Source of the DNA: Bradyrhizobium sp. 1(2017)
GTDB lineage: Bacteria > Pseudomonadota > Alphaproteobacteria > Rhizobiales > Xanthobacteraceae
DNA: 64,000 nt
Direction of reading: 5' to 3'
Assembly (NCBI RefSeq): GCF_011602485.2
Contig: NZ_CP050022.2
Coordinates: 1,322,001 to 1,386,000 of the forward strand
Below, piece after piece: positions 55,793 through 64,000 of the stretch. Both the position numbers and the translations under genes were made by a program. The notes beneath the pieces are model-generated. The model was given only the letters and a program-made list of their open reading frames with translations, ran no database searches and was not told the DNA's origin. The number at the start of each line of letters is the position of its first letter. Within the stretch, counting starts at the first letter, position 1.

Positions 55793-57172
55793 CTACCCCT
55801 TCTTCCCCACCCGATACCCCGCCGCCGGATGCGTCGCATCGAGCCGTGCACGGCCATCGCCGAACAGCTTCTCCCGCAGCGTGCCCTTTGCATATTCGGA
55901 CTTGTAGCGTCCGCGCCGCGTCAGCTCCGGCACCAGCATGTCGGCAATGTCCTCGAAATCGCCGGGCGAGATCGCGAACGCAACGTTGAGGCCGTCGACG
56001 TCGGTCGCCTCGAACCATTGCTCGATCTTGTCCGCGACCATCTCCGGTGTGCCGACCACGACGGGGCCAGCGCCGCCGACGCCGACATGCTCGATGACGT
56101 CGCGCACGGTCCAAACGCGGTCGGGATCGGCCCGGGTGACATTGTCCATCGCGCTGCGGCCGGCATCGTTCTGGACGTGCCGCACCTGCTGGTCGAGGTC
56201 GTAGCCGGCGAAGTCGACGCCGGTCCATCCCGACATCAGGGCGAGCGCGCCCTCGGGGCTGATGTGGCGGCGGTAGTCGGCATATTTTTCTTTGGCCTCG
56301 GCTTCGGTCCGGCCGAGGATGATCGTCATCATCGAGAACATCAGGATTTCGGCGGGGTTGCGGCAAATTGCGGCGGCCTCCTGGCGGATCGCGGAGACGC
56401 GCGGCGCGATCACCTTGGCCGATGGGCCCGACATGAACACGCATTCGGCATGCTTTGCTGCGAACTGCCGGCCGCGCGGCGAGGTGCCGGCCTGATACAG
56501 CACCGGCGTTCGTTGCGGCGACGGCTCGCTGAGATGAATGGTGTTGTTGATGCGATAGTTGGCACCTTCATGGTTGACGCGATGAACCTTTGTCGGGTCG
56601 GTGAAAATGCCGCGCTTGCGGTCGCGCAGCGCCGCGCCATCCTCCCAGCTCCCTTCCCAGAGCTTGTAGACGACCTCCATATATTCGTCGGCGATGTCGT
56701 AGCGGTCGTCATGCCCGGTCTGCTTGTCCTTGCCGGCGCCGCGCGCGGCGCTGTCGAGATAGCCGGTGACGACGTTCCAGCCGATCCGCCCCTCGGTGAG
56801 GTGATCGAGCGTCGACATCCGGCGTGCGAACGGGTAGGGCGGCTCGAAGGATAGATTGCTGGTGACGCCGAAACCGAGATTTTGCGTCACCGCGGCCATC
56901 GCTGAGAGCAGCAGCAGCGGCTCGTTCGACGGGGTCTGTGTTGCATTGCGCAAGGCCGCGTCAGGGCTGTTGCCGTAGACGTCATAGACCCCGAGCACAT
57001 CGGCGAGGAACAGCCCGTCGAAACGGCCGCGCTCCAGCGTCCTCGCTAGATCGATCCAGTAGGGCAGGCGGTTATAGTCGGCGGTGCGGTCGCGCGGATG
57101 GGTCCACAGGCCCGGTGACTGGTGTGCGACGCAATTCATCGCAAAGGCGTTGAGCCTGATCTCTTTGGCCAT
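55793..57172 (-). CDS. LLM-class flavin-dependent monooxygenase, NtaA/SnaA/DszA type
   Basis: 459 residues from the ATG at 57172, with AAGGGA about 6 bases upstream. The luciferase-like barrel has the NtaA/DszA-family signature: IRLNAFAMNCVAHQSPGLWTHP at the start, GRIGWNVVTGYLDSAARG near residue 140 and VLYQAGTSPRGRQFAAKHAECVF near 230. These enzymes use FMNH2 from a separate reductase to oxidise chelators, sulfur heterocycles and similar substrates. No reductase is adjacent. The ORF extends far upstream through antisense of the M20 gene; that part is not coding. Confidence 0.9.
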   Translation of the reverse strand: MAKEIRLNAFAMNCVAHQSPGLWTHPRDRTADYNRLPYWIDLARTLERGRFDGLFLADVLGVYDVYGNSPDAALRNATQTPSNEPLLLLSAMAAVTQNLGFGVTSNLSFEPPYPFARRMSTLDHLTEGRIGWNVVTGYLDSAARGAGKDKQTGHDDRYDIADEYMEVVYKLWEGSWEDGAALRDRKRGIFTDPTKVHRVNHEGANYRINNTIHLSEPSPQRTPVLYQAGTSPRGRQFAAKHAECVFMSGPSAKVIAPRVSAIRQEAAAICRNPAEILMFSMMTIILGRTEAEAKEKYADYRRHISPEGALALMSGWTGVDFAGYDLDQQVRHVQNDAGRSAMDNVTRADPDRVWTVRDVIEHVGVGGAGPVVVGTPEMVADKIEQWFEATDVDGLNVAFAISPGDFEDIADMLVPELTRRGRYKSEYAKGTLREKLFGDGRARLDATHPAAGYRVGKKG

Positions 57173-57454
57173 GATGTCCCTTGGTACTCTGAACTGATTG
57201 GCACTCTGTACTGAGCGCTCTTCGAATGATAGACGTGCGCCCGAACTTGGCGACGTTCTTGCATATCCTAGACTTGGATGTCTCGGCCTTGGCAAGGCCA
57301 AAATCCGTTGGCGCTGCCGCACTTGGCAAGCCAAACTCAAGAGAGCAAGAACGAAATCCCAAGAGAACTCCAGAACGATCGAACTTCCCGCCACTTTCGA
57401 GGACCTGCCCGTATCGGGTAATGTCCTCCGTTTCAGAGCCTCGAAAAACAAGCA

Positions 57455-58840
57455 ATGACCAGAGCTGACGCCATCGCCCGTGCCCGTGAAGACTTCACCT
57501 CCGGTACGTTTCTTTCCGAGCTCGACCGCCGCGTCGCCTTCAAGACCGAAAGCCAGAATCCGGCGCGCGGCGCCGAGCTGCGCGCCTATCTGGAACAGGA
57601 GATGCAGCCGGCCTTTGCCGCGCTGGATTTTTCCAGCCGCATCGTCGAATCCCCGAGCGGCAAGGCGCCGTTCCTGTTCGCCGAGCACCACGAGAGCGCC
57701 TCGGTGCCGACCGTGCTGATCTACGGCCATGGCGATGTCGTTGACGGCATGGAGGGCGAGTGGCGCGATGGCCGCGATCCCTGGCGCACCACGGTTGCGG
57801 GCACGCGTCTCTACGGCCGCGGCACCGCCGACAACAAGGGGCAGCACAGCATCAACATGGCGGCGCTGCGCGCCGTGCGGGATGCCCGTGGCGGCAAGCT
57901 CGGATTCAACGCCAAATTCATCGTCGAGATGGGCGAGGAGATCGGCTCGCCCGATCTCGGCAAGGTCTGCGATCTCAATCGCGATGCGCTCAAGGCCGAC
58001 CTGTTCATGGCCTCCGACGGGCCGCGCCTGTCGGCCGATCGGCCGACGCTGTTCCTTGGCTGTCGTGGCGGCATCCGCATTCATCTCGACGTCAACTTGC
58101 GCGATGGCGGCCATCATTCCGGCAATTGGGGCGGCGTGCTCGCCAACCCTGCGACCATCCTCGTCAACGCGATCTCCACGCTGGTCGACGGCCACGGCCG
58201 CCTCCTGCTCGACGTGCTGAAGCCGCCCCGCCTCACCAACCAGATCCGCTCCTATCTCGCCGACGTGCAGGTGGTGCCGACCGCGGACGAGCCAGCGCTG
58301 GCGGAGAATTGGGGCGAGGACGGCCTGTCGGCGGCCGAGCGGCTCTACGCCTGGAACACGCTGGAAGTGCTGGCGATGTCCTCGGGCAACATCGATAAGC
58401 CGGCGAACGCCATTCCCGGCCATGCCAATGCCGTCCTGCAACTGCGTTTCGTGGTCGGGACCAGGATCGAGGGCCTGATCGAGGCCATCCGCGCGCATCT
58501 GGTCGCAAAGGGTTTTCCGATGGTCGAGGTGCGGGCGGCCCAGAGTTTTGCTGCATCGCGCACAGACTTCGACAGCCCCTGGATCAAATGGGCGGCGGAT
58601 TCGGTGCAGGAGACCACCGGCAGGGCGCCGGCCGTGCTGCCGAATTTCGGCGGCTCGCTCCCCAACGACGTGTTCTCCGAGATCCTGGGCCTGCCCACCA
58701 TCTGGGTGCCGCACTCCTATCCCGGCTGCTCGCAGCATGCGCCCAATGAGCACATCCTGCTGCCATTGACCGAAGAGGCCTTGACGGTGATGGCCGGGCT
58801 GTTCTGGGATCTCGGCGAGTTGCCGGCGCCGTTAACCTGA
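57455..58840 (+). CDS. M20-family metallopeptidase
   Basis: 461 residues. Zinc ligands of the M20 peptidase fold are present: His in YGHGDVVDG, Asp in GRGTADNKGQHS, Glu in MGEEIGSPD, Asp in ASDGPRL, and His in CSQHAPNEHI. The middle lid domain is intact. Relatives are dipeptidases, N-acyl-amino-acid hydrolases and carboxypeptidases. Context: the gene is followed on the same strand by a full glutamate/aspartate-type ABC transporter, so it may release amino acids from peptides or N-acyl derivatives. Confidence 0.9.
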   Translation: MTRADAIARAREDFTSGTFLSELDRRVAFKTESQNPARGAELRAYLEQEMQPAFAALDFSSRIVESPSGKAPFLFAEHHESASVPTVLIYGHGDVVDGMEGEWRDGRDPWRTTVAGTRLYGRGTADNKGQHSINMAALRAVRDARGGKLGFNAKFIVEMGEEIGSPDLGKVCDLNRDALKADLFMASDGPRLSADRPTLFLGCRGGIRIHLDVNLRDGGHHSGNWGGVLANPATILVNAISTLVDGHGRLLLDVLKPPRLTNQIRSYLADVQVVPTADEPALAENWGEDGLSAAERLYAWNTLEVLAMSSGNIDKPANAIPGHANAVLQLRFVVGTRIEGLIEAIRAHLVAKGFPMVEVRAAQSFAASRTDFDSPWIKWAADSVQETTGRAPAVLPNFGGSLPNDVFSEILGLPTIWVPHSYPGCSQHAPNEHILLPLTEEALTVMAGLFWDLGELPAPLT

Positions 58841-58927
58841 GCTCTTGATCCAGCCGAAAGTTACATTCTAATCCGGCTCGATTTGTGCTTGCATCCGGGC
58901 CGCATCATCCGAAAGGGGAAGAGAAAA

Positions 58928-59839
58928 GTGAAACATTTCCGCCACATCGGGCTCGCGCTCGCCGCGACCTTCGTCGTCAGCCAGGCCGGGGCCCAGGAGC
59001 TGACCGGCACGCTGAAGAACATCAAGGATACCGGTGCGATCACGCTCGGCTTCCGCGATTCCTCGATCCCATTCTCCTATCTCGACGACAACCAGAAGCC
59101 CGTCGGGTTCGCGATGGACATCTGCTACAAGATCGTCGATGCCGTGAAGAAGGAGCTCAAGCTCGACAAGCTCGAGGTCAAGCTCAACCCGGTGACCTCG
59201 GCGACCCGTATTCCGTTGATGGCCAACGGCACGATCGACCTCGAATGCGGCTCGACCACCAACAATGCCGAGCGCCAGAAGCAGGTCGCCTTCACCAACA
59301 CCCACTTCCTGACCGCGAGCCGCTACGTGTTCAAGAAGTCGAGCGGCCTCAAGTCGATCGACGACCTCAAGGGCAAGACCGTGGTCTCGACCGCCGGCAC
59401 CACCAACATCAAGCAGCTCACCGAGGCCAACGTCGAGAAAAAGCTCGGCGCCAACATCATTCCGGCCAAGGATCACGCCGAAGCCTTCCTGATGGTCGAG
59501 ACCGATCGCGCCGTCGCCTTCGTCATGGACGACATTCTGCTGGCGAGCCTCGTTGCCGGCTCGAAGGCGCCAGGGGACTACGCCATCTCCAAGGATGCGT
59601 TCTCCAAGCCCGAGCCCTACGGCATCATGTTGCGCAAGGACGACGCCGCCTTCAAGAAGGTGGTCGATGCCGCGACTGCCGCGCTCTACACCTCCGGCGA
59701 GGCCCAGAAGATCTACGACAAATGGTTCACGGCCAAGATCCCGCCGAAGGGTCTCAACCTCAACACGCCGATCTCGGCCGAGCTGAAGAACGAGTTCGCC
59801 AAGCCGTCGGACTCGCCAAACCCGGACGATTATAAGTAA
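58928..59839 (+). CDS. Amino-acid ABC transporter, periplasmic binding protein (Glu/Asp type)
   Basis: 303 residues from a GTG at 58928. Signal peptide MKHFRHIGLALAATFVVSQAGAQ, then a type II periplasmic-binding fold (ELTGTLKNIKDTGAITLGFRDSSIPFSYLDDNQKPVGFAMDIC, ATRIPLMANGTIDLECGSTTNNAERQKQVAFTNTHF), the GltI/AatJ class for glutamate and aspartate. First gene of a four-gene uptake operon. A stem-loop between this gene and the permeases probably gives it higher expression. Confidence 0.93.
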   Translation: MKHFRHIGLALAATFVVSQAGAQELTGTLKNIKDTGAITLGFRDSSIPFSYLDDNQKPVGFAMDICYKIVDAVKKELKLDKLEVKLNPVTSATRIPLMANGTIDLECGSTTNNAERQKQVAFTNTHFLTASRYVFKKSSGLKSIDDLKGKTVVSTAGTTNIKQLTEANVEKKLGANIIPAKDHAEAFLMVETDRAVAFVMDDILLASLVAGSKAPGDYAISKDAFSKPEPYGIMLRKDDAAFKKVVDAATAALYTSGEAQKIYDKWFTAKIPPKGLNLNTPISAELKNEFAKPSDSPNPDDYK

Positions 59840-59868
59840 GAGAAACCTCGATCTTTCGATCGAGATCA

Positions 59869-59903
59869 TGTCCGGCCACTCTTGACACAGGGGTGGCCGG
59901 ACA
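59869..59903 (+). terminator. Intercistronic stem-loop between binding protein and permease genes
   Basis: TGTCCGGCCAC (59869-59879), 13-base loop, GTGGCCGGACA (59893-59903): a perfect 11-bp stem, without a long U-tract. A 6-bp hairpin (CTCGAT/ATCGAG, 59847-59864) precedes it. Likely a partial terminator or RNA-stabilising hairpin. Confidence 0.65.
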
Positions 59904-59956
59904 TTTGCATAGGCGCCCAGGACGTCCAATGACGGGCGCGTTCGCGCGGGGGACAC

Positions 59957-60688
59957 GTGAACTACAACTGGAACTGGGGAATCTTTTTCCAGCCGAACCC
60001 GATGGGGACCGGCACCTATCTCGACATGCTGCTGTCGGGGCTGGCGCTGACCCTCAAGACAGCGGTGCTGGCCTGGATCATCGCGCTGGTCACCGGCTCG
60101 ATCGTCGGCGTCATGCGCACGCTGCCCTCGAAAGGCGCCACCTGGTTCGGCTTTGCTTATGTGGAATTCTTCCGCAACATGCCGCTGCTGGTGCAGCTCT
60201 TCCTGTGGTTCTTCGTGTTGCCGGAAATCCTGCCGAAGGCCGCCGGGCTGTGGCTGAAGCAGCTGCCCAACGCGCCGTTCTGGACGGCGGCGATCGGCGT
60301 CGGCCTGTTCATGTCGGCGCGCGTGGCCGTGCAGCTGCAGGCCGGCATCGGCTCGCTGCCGCGCGGGCAGAAGATGGCGGCGACTGCGCTGGGCCTCACC
60401 ACCGTGCAGGGTTATCGCTACGTGCTGCTGCCGATGGCGTTCCGCATCATCCTGCCGCCGCTGACCTCCGAGTTCCTCAACACCATCAAGAACACCGCGG
60501 TCGCGATCACCATCGGCCTGCTCGAGCTGACCGGACAGGCGCGCTCGATGCAGGAATTCTCGTTCCAGGTGTTCGAGGCCTTCACCGCCGCGACCATCCT
60601 CTACCTCCTCGTCAACGCCGTCGTCGTGACCGCGATGCGCTTCCTCGAGCGCTGGGTCGCGATCCCCGGCTACATCACGGGGAAATAA
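59957..60688 (+). CDS. Amino-acid ABC transporter permease 1
   Basis: 243 residues from a GTG at 59957 (GGGGGA 3-4 bases upstream). Five or six membrane helices with the His/Glu/Asp-permease pattern (MLLSGLALTLKTAVLAWIIALVTGSIVG, FFRNMPLLVQLFLWFFVLPEI) and the EAA loop (ALGLTTVQGYRYVLLPMAFRIILPPL) that contacts the ATPase. Forms a heteromeric channel with the next gene's product. Equivalent to GltJ. Confidence 0.93.
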   Translation: MNYNWNWGIFFQPNPMGTGTYLDMLLSGLALTLKTAVLAWIIALVTGSIVGVMRTLPSKGATWFGFAYVEFFRNMPLLVQLFLWFFVLPEILPKAAGLWLKQLPNAPFWTAAIGVGLFMSARVAVQLQAGIGSLPRGQKMAATALGLTTVQGYRYVLLPMAFRIILPPLTSEFLNTIKNTAVAITIGLLELTGQARSMQEFSFQVFEAFTAATILYLLVNAVVVTAMRFLERWVAIPGYITGK

Positions 60689-60691
60689 GCA

Positions 60692-61384
60692 ATGCTCGGT
60701 AATTTCGATTTCGACGTCATCCGCCGCGCACTGCCCTATCTGTTCTACGAGGGCATGACCTTCACGCTGACGCTGACGGCACTCGCAGCGCTCGGCGGCC
60801 TCATCTTCGGCACGGCGCTCGCCCTGATGCGTCTGTCCGGCCTCAAGCTGCTCGGACGCATCGCCGGCATCTATGTCGACTTCATGCGCTCGCTGCCGCT
60901 GGTGCTGGTGATCTTCTGGTTCTACTTCCTGGTGCCCTATATCGGGCAATGGGTGACCGGCGCCTCGCGCCCCATCAGCGTCGGCGCCTTCGCCTCCTCG
61001 CTCATTACCTTCATCATGTTCGAGGCGGCGTACTTCTCCGAGATCATGCGCGCCGGCATCCAGTCGATCTCGCGCGGACAGCCGGCCGCGGCGAGCGCGC
61101 TGGGGCTGACCTACGCCCAGACCATGCGCTACGTCGTGCTGCCGCAGGCGTTCCGCAACATGCTGCCGGTTCTGATCACGCAGACCATCGTGCTGTTCCA
61201 GGACACCTCGCTGGTCTACGTCCTGTCGATCACGGACTTCCTGGGAGCGGCGAGCAAGGTGGCGCAACGCGACGGGCGCCTGGTCGAAATGTACCTGTTC
61301 GCAGCGGTCGTCTACTTCACCATTTCCTGTATCGCGTCCTTCGGCGTTCGCCGGCTCCAGGCGCGCATCGCCATCATTCGATAG
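60692..61384 (+). CDS. Amino-acid ABC transporter permease 2
   Basis: 230 residues, starting 3 bases after the previous stop. Five or so helices (YEGMTFTLTLTALAALGGLIFG, MRSLPLVLVIFWFYFLVPYIG) and the EAA loop (ALGLTYAQTMRYVVLPQAFRNMLPVL). Equivalent to GltK. Together with permease 1 it builds the membrane pore of the Glu/Asp-type importer. Confidence 0.93.
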   Translation: MLGNFDFDVIRRALPYLFYEGMTFTLTLTALAALGGLIFGTALALMRLSGLKLLGRIAGIYVDFMRSLPLVLVIFWFYFLVPYIGQWVTGASRPISVGAFASSLITFIMFEAAYFSEIMRAGIQSISRGQPAAASALGLTYAQTMRYVVLPQAFRNMLPVLITQTIVLFQDTSLVYVLSITDFLGAASKVAQRDGRLVEMYLFAAVVYFTISCIASFGVRRLQARIAIIR

Positions 61385-61396
61385 AGCGTGTCGGTC

Positions 61397-62128
61397 ATGA
61401 TCGAAATCAGCCACGTCAACAAATGGTACACCCCGACCTTCCAGGTGCTGACGGATTGCACCACCAGCGTCACCAAGGGCGAGGTGGTCGTGGTCTGCGG
61501 CCCCTCGGGGTCGGGCAAGTCGACGCTGATCAAATGCGTCAATGCGCTGGAGCCGTTCCAGAGCGGCGACATCCTGGTCGACGGCACCAAGGTCAACGAT
61601 CCCAAGACCAATCTGCCGAAGCTGCGCTCGCGCGTCGGCATGGTGTTCCAGCACTTCGAGCTGTTCCCGCACCTGAAGATCATCGACAATCTCTGCCTCT
61701 CGCAGGAGAAGGTGCTGGGCCGGTCGCACGCCAAGGCGGTGACGAAGGGCATGCAGCTGCTCGAGCGCGTCGGCTTGAAGGAGCAGGCGCAGAAATTTCC
61801 CGCCCAGCTCTCCGGCGGCCAGCAGCAGCGCGTCGCCATCGCGCGCGCGCTCGCGATGGATCCGATCGTCATGCTGTTCGACGAGCCGACCTCGGCGCTC
61901 GATCCTGAAATGGTCAGCGAAGTCCTCGACGTCATGGTCGATCTCGCCCGCGAAGGCATGACCATGATGGTCGTCACTCACGAGATGGGTTTTGCCCGCA
62001 AGGTCGCCAACCGCGTCATCTTCATGGATCGCGGCGAGATCGTCGAGGACGCCCCGAAGGACGATTTCTTCGGCAAGCCGCGCAGCGACCGCGCGCAGAA
62101 GTTCTTGTCGAAGATCCTTTCCCACTAA
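61397..62128 (+). CDS. Amino-acid ABC transporter ATP-binding protein
   Basis: 243 residues from the ATG at 61397; an in-frame GTG at 61388 is possible. Walker [11 protein letters not shown]-loop [12 protein letters not shown], signature [16 protein letters not shown], Walker [14 protein letters not shown] and the switch His in VTHEMGF are all intact. Equivalent to GltL; drives the importer on the inner face of the membrane. Confidence 0.96.
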   Translation: MIEISHVNKWYTPTFQVLTDCTTSVTKGEVVVVCGPSGSGKSTLIKCVNALEPFQSGDILVDGTKVNDPKTNLPKLRSRVGMVFQHFELFPHLKIIDNLCLSQEKVLGRSHAKAVTKGMQLLERVGLKEQAQKFPAQLSGGQQQRVAIARALAMDPIVMLFDEPTSALDPEMVSEVLDVMVDLAREGMTMMVVTHEMGFARKVANRVIFMDRGEIVEDAPKDDFFGKPRSDRAQKFLSKILSH

Positions 62129-62131
62129 CTC

Positions 62132-62239
62132 CGTCGTCATTCCGGGATGGCCCGAAAGGGCCAGGCCCGGAATCCATAACCCCGGCTGGTGGTTATGGAT
62201 TCCGGACTCGTCGCGACGCGCCGCCCCGGAAATGACTGG
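62132..62239. repeat. Palindromic repeat after the transporter operon
   Basis: CCGGAATCCATAACC (62167-62181) is perfectly inverted as GGTTATGGATTCCGG (62191-62205) around a 9-base loop; further GTCATTCCGGG and CCCCGGAAATGAC elements lie outside. Located between the ATPase and the transaminase genes. Confidence 0.8.
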
Positions 62240-62310
62240 TTGAGGGTTTCGGGGCATCAACAAATCCCGTATAGGGACAGGTAAATCCCTTTCTCGCCAG
62301 GAGACCTGCC

Positions 62311-63171
62311 TTGGACTCGATCGCCTATGTCAACGGCTCATTCGTCCCGCTCTCGGACGCGAAGGTCTCGATCCTCGACCGCGGCTTCCTGTTCGCCGAC
62401 GGCATCTACGAGGTCTCCGCCGTGCTCGACGGCAAGCTGGTCGACAATGCCTCGCATCTGGCGCGGCTGGAGCGCTCGGTCGGAGAGATCAAGCTGAAGC
62501 TGCCCGAGACGGTCGAGCGCATCACCGAGCTGCAGAAGGAGCTGATCGCGCGCAACAAGGTCGAGGACGGCCTCGTCTACCTCCAGGTCACGCGCGGTGC
62601 CGACACGGGCCGCGACTTCGCGTTTCCCAAGGGCGACGTCAAGTCGAGCCTGGTGATGTTCACCTCGGAGAAGGACATCATCAATGCGGCGTCGGCCAAG
62701 TCCGGCATCAACGTGATCACCGTGCCCGACATCCGGTGGGAACGCCGCGACATCAAGAGCGTGGCGCTGCTGGCGCAGGTGCTGGCCAAGCAGGCCGCGG
62801 CGGAAGCCGGCGCCGGCGAAGCCTGGATGCTGGAAGACGGCTACGTCACCGAAGGCGGCTCGTCTTCCGCGTTCATCCTCACCAAGGACGACGTCATCGT
62901 CACCCGCAAGAATTCCAACGCGATCCTGCCGGGCTGCACCCGCAAGGCCGTGGTGGCGCTCGCCGAGGAGCGCCAGCTCCGCGTCGAGGAGCGTTCCTTT
63001 ACAGTAGCCGAGGCGCTGGCCGCGAAGGAGGCCTTTGCGACGTCGGCTTCACTGTTCGTCCAGCCGGTGGTTGCGATCGACGGCAAGAAGGTCGGCGACG
63101 GCAAACCCGGCCCGATGGCCACGCGCCTGCGCGAGATCTATGTGGATTTCGCCAAAGCGACGGCGGTCTGA
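62311..63171 (+). CDS. D-amino-acid transaminase-like (class IV aminotransferase)
   Basis: 286 residues from a TTG at 62311 with AGGAGA 7 bases upstream. Class IV PLP fold: YVNGSFVPLSDAKVSILDRGFLFADGIYEV at the start, PLP-binding Lys149 in RDIKSVALLAQVL, Glu in GYVTEGGSSSAF, and a phosphate-binding NAILPGCTRKAVV. This is the D-alanine/branched-chain transaminase group; the pattern fits D-amino-acid transaminase (2-keto acid plus D-amino acid). Next to a glutamate/aspartate importer it could interconvert D-amino acids and 2-oxoglutarate. Confidence 0.87.
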   Translation: MDSIAYVNGSFVPLSDAKVSILDRGFLFADGIYEVSAVLDGKLVDNASHLARLERSVGEIKLKLPETVERITELQKELIARNKVEDGLVYLQVTRGADTGRDFAFPKGDVKSSLVMFTSEKDIINAASAKSGINVITVPDIRWERRDIKSVALLAQVLAKQAAAEAGAGEAWMLEDGYVTEGGSSSAFILTKDDVIVTRKNSNAILPGCTRKAVVALAEERQLRVEERSFTVAEALAAKEAFATSASLFVQPVVAIDGKKVGDGKPGPMATRLREIYVDFAKATAV

Positions 63172-63174
63172 TCT

Positions 63175-63258
63175 GTCATTGCCGGGCTTGACCCCGCAAT
63201 CCATCGCGAGAGTCAGAGGTTTTCTTGGATGGATGCGCGGGTCAAGCCCGCGCATGAC
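63175..63258. repeat. Palindromic repeat
   Basis: GTCATTGCCGGGCTTGACCC..., inverted as ...GGGTCAAGCCCGCGCATGAC: imperfect ~30-bp arms (63175-63205 and 63227-63258). Sits between the convergent transaminase and AhpD-like genes. Confidence 0.75.
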
Positions 63259-63284
63259 GATCTGTATTTGTGTCGACGTGGTGC

Positions 63285-63746
63285 CTACGCCGCCGACGCC
63301 TTCACCTTCACCGGGTGCACCGCGCGGAACGAGATCGCGATCCTGTTCCAGGCGTTGATGGCGGCGATCAGCATGGTCAGGTTCACCGTCTCCTCCTCGG
63401 AGAACTGCGCGCGGACCTGTTCGTAGACATCATCAGGGGCGCGTGTCTGCGAAATGAGCGTCACCGATTCCGTCCAGGCCAGCGCCGCGCGCTCGCGGTC
63501 GGAATAGAGCGGTGATTCGCGCCAGGCGTCGAGCAGGTAGATGCGCTGCTCGGTCTCGCCGCGCTTGCGGGCGTCCTCGGTGTGCATGTTGATGCAATAG
63601 GCACAGCCGTTGATCTGCGAGGCCCTGATTTTGACCAGCTCGATCAGCGATTTCTCCAGGCCCGTCGACTGGATCTGCGCCTCCAGGGCCATCAGCGCTT
63701 TGATCGTGTCGGGCGCGGCCTGATAGTAATTCATGCGGGGCTTCAT
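63285..63746 (-). CDS. Carboxymuconolactone decarboxylase family (AhpD-like) protein
   Basis: 153 residues from the ATG at 63746, with AGGAG 7 bases upstream; the ATG at 63752 would lie too close to the ribosome site. The active motif INGCAYCINMHTEDARKRGE has the CxxC pair and His of AhpD-type peroxidases, unlike the gene at 1401. It should form a small trimer with peroxide-reducing or related thiol activity. It starts 26 bp after the end of a DHA2 efflux gene on the same strand, so they are probably one operon. Confidence 0.9.
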   Translation of the reverse strand: MKPRMNYYQAAPDTIKALMALEAQIQSTGLEKSLIELVKIRASQINGCAYCINMHTEDARKRGETEQRIYLLDAWRESPLYSDRERAALAWTESVTLISQTRAPDDVYEQVRAQFSEEETVNLTMLIAAINAWNRIAISFRAVHPVKVKASAA

Positions 63747-63772
63747 GGTCATTCTCCTTTCAGGGGTTGAGG

Positions 63773-64000
63773 TCAGTGGGCTCCGCCGGCGGACATCTGG
63801 CCGGACTTCTTCAGGAAGAGGACCGCGATCAGGGCAACGATCAGGGCCATGCCGAGCAAATAGAAGGTGTCGCTGAAGGCGAGGATATAGGCCTGCTTCT
63901 GCACGATACGGCCGATCGCGACATAGGCGCGGCGCGCGGCATCCGCATGGTCGAGGACGCCGTGATTGATGAAATACTGGGTGAGCTGCTCCAGCCGCAT
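63773..64000 (-). CDS. MFS transporter, DHA2 (EmrB/QacA) type, C-terminal part
   Basis: The gene enters from beyond base 64000; 75 residues are visible. RLEQLTQYFINHG, GRIVQKQAYILAFSDTFYLLGMALIVALIAVLFLKKS is the conserved end of DHA2-family efflux pumps, with the last membrane helix (FYLLGMALIVALIAVLFL). Drug/proton antiporter in the inner membrane, usually paired with an HlyD-type adaptor. Whether that adaptor is present lies outside the window. Confidence 0.85.
   Translation of the reverse strand: MRLEQLTQYFINHGVLDHADAARRAYVAIGRIVQKQAYILAFSDTFYLLGMALIVALIAVLFLKKSGQMSAGGAH

Noticed and set aside
57173..58753. N-terminal extension of the flavin monooxygenase frame
   Set aside because: The frame runs 500 codons upstream of the MAKEIRLNAF start, antisense to the M20 peptidase, without domains. 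The ATG at 57172 has a ribosome site and matches the family start.
58868..62263. 1131-codon open frame on the minus strand
   Set aside because: Antisense to the ABC transporter operon; no recognisable domain, biased composition, and it crosses several well-supported genes on the other strand.

Overview
The window reads as chromosomal DNA of a GC-rich alphaproteobacterium, most likely Bradyrhizobium or a close relative. Pointers are the strong GC bias, a small heat-shock gene with an RpoH-type promoter and a ROSE RNA thermometer, a CpdR orthologue next to N-formylglutamate amidohydrolase and tRNA-Val(GAC), a suhB-type (alpha-r8/MmgR-like) small RNA, several class III nucleotide cyclases, and many short palindromic intergenic repeats of the kind that litter Bradyrhizobium genomes. 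The genus is inferred from recall of gene families; no search was run. I see no rRNA, CRISPR array, complete insertion sequence or prophage.

Layout. 0-5 kb: end of an SPFH membrane protein with its NfeD partner, a divergent HxlR regulator/AhpD-like pair with two palindromic operators, arabinose-5-phosphate isomerase, and a large beta-barrel outer-membrane protein. 5-11.5 kb: glutamate synthase gltB-gltD (minus strand) with a palindromic repeat between the genes. 12-20.6 kb: secreted proteins, two alpha/beta hydrolases, Hsp20 with heat-shock control, a membrane-anchored dihaem RoxA-like protein, and an adenylate cyclase with TPR-type repeats. 20.8-31.8 kb: LysE and TauE/SafE exporters with a LysR regulator, a Bug-type binding protein, histidinol phosphatase, the suhB-like sRNA, N-formylglutamate amidohydrolase, cpdR, tRNA-Val, small proteins, a Liv-type binding protein, a Nudix hydrolase and a PAS protein. 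32-38.9 kb: hydrolase, enolase-superfamily enzyme, a c-haem-motif receptor fused to a cyclase, a second Liv-type binding protein, a probably inactive esterase, and a DUF3606-repeat protein with a histone-like tail.

39-49.4 kb: a membrane protein/response regulator/histidine kinase operon whose reading frames overlap, a GH3-type enzyme, a TetR-controlled pspA-yiaA/B envelope-stress unit with three copies of one palindrome, and a translationally coupled pair of unknown function (GNAT-like protein plus polytopic membrane protein). 49.4-57.2 kb: oxidoreductive catabolism (SDR, aldehyde dehydrogenase, old yellow enzyme, GFA protein, benzoylformate-decarboxylase-like ThDP enzyme, NtaA/DszA-type flavin monooxygenase). 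57.4-64 kb: an amino-acid module of M20 peptidase, a complete Glu/Asp-type ABC transporter (binding protein, two permeases, ATPase) and a D-amino-acid transaminase-like enzyme, followed by an AhpD-like protein and the end of a DHA2-type efflux pump.

Most genes are ordinary housekeeping or accessory metabolism. The most informative non-routine items are the RNA elements (ROSE, suhB-like), the palindromic operators, the two haem-c fusion proteins, the overlapping two-component operon, the GNAT-like/membrane-protein pair, and the repeat families, one of which shows compensatory base changes between its two full copies.
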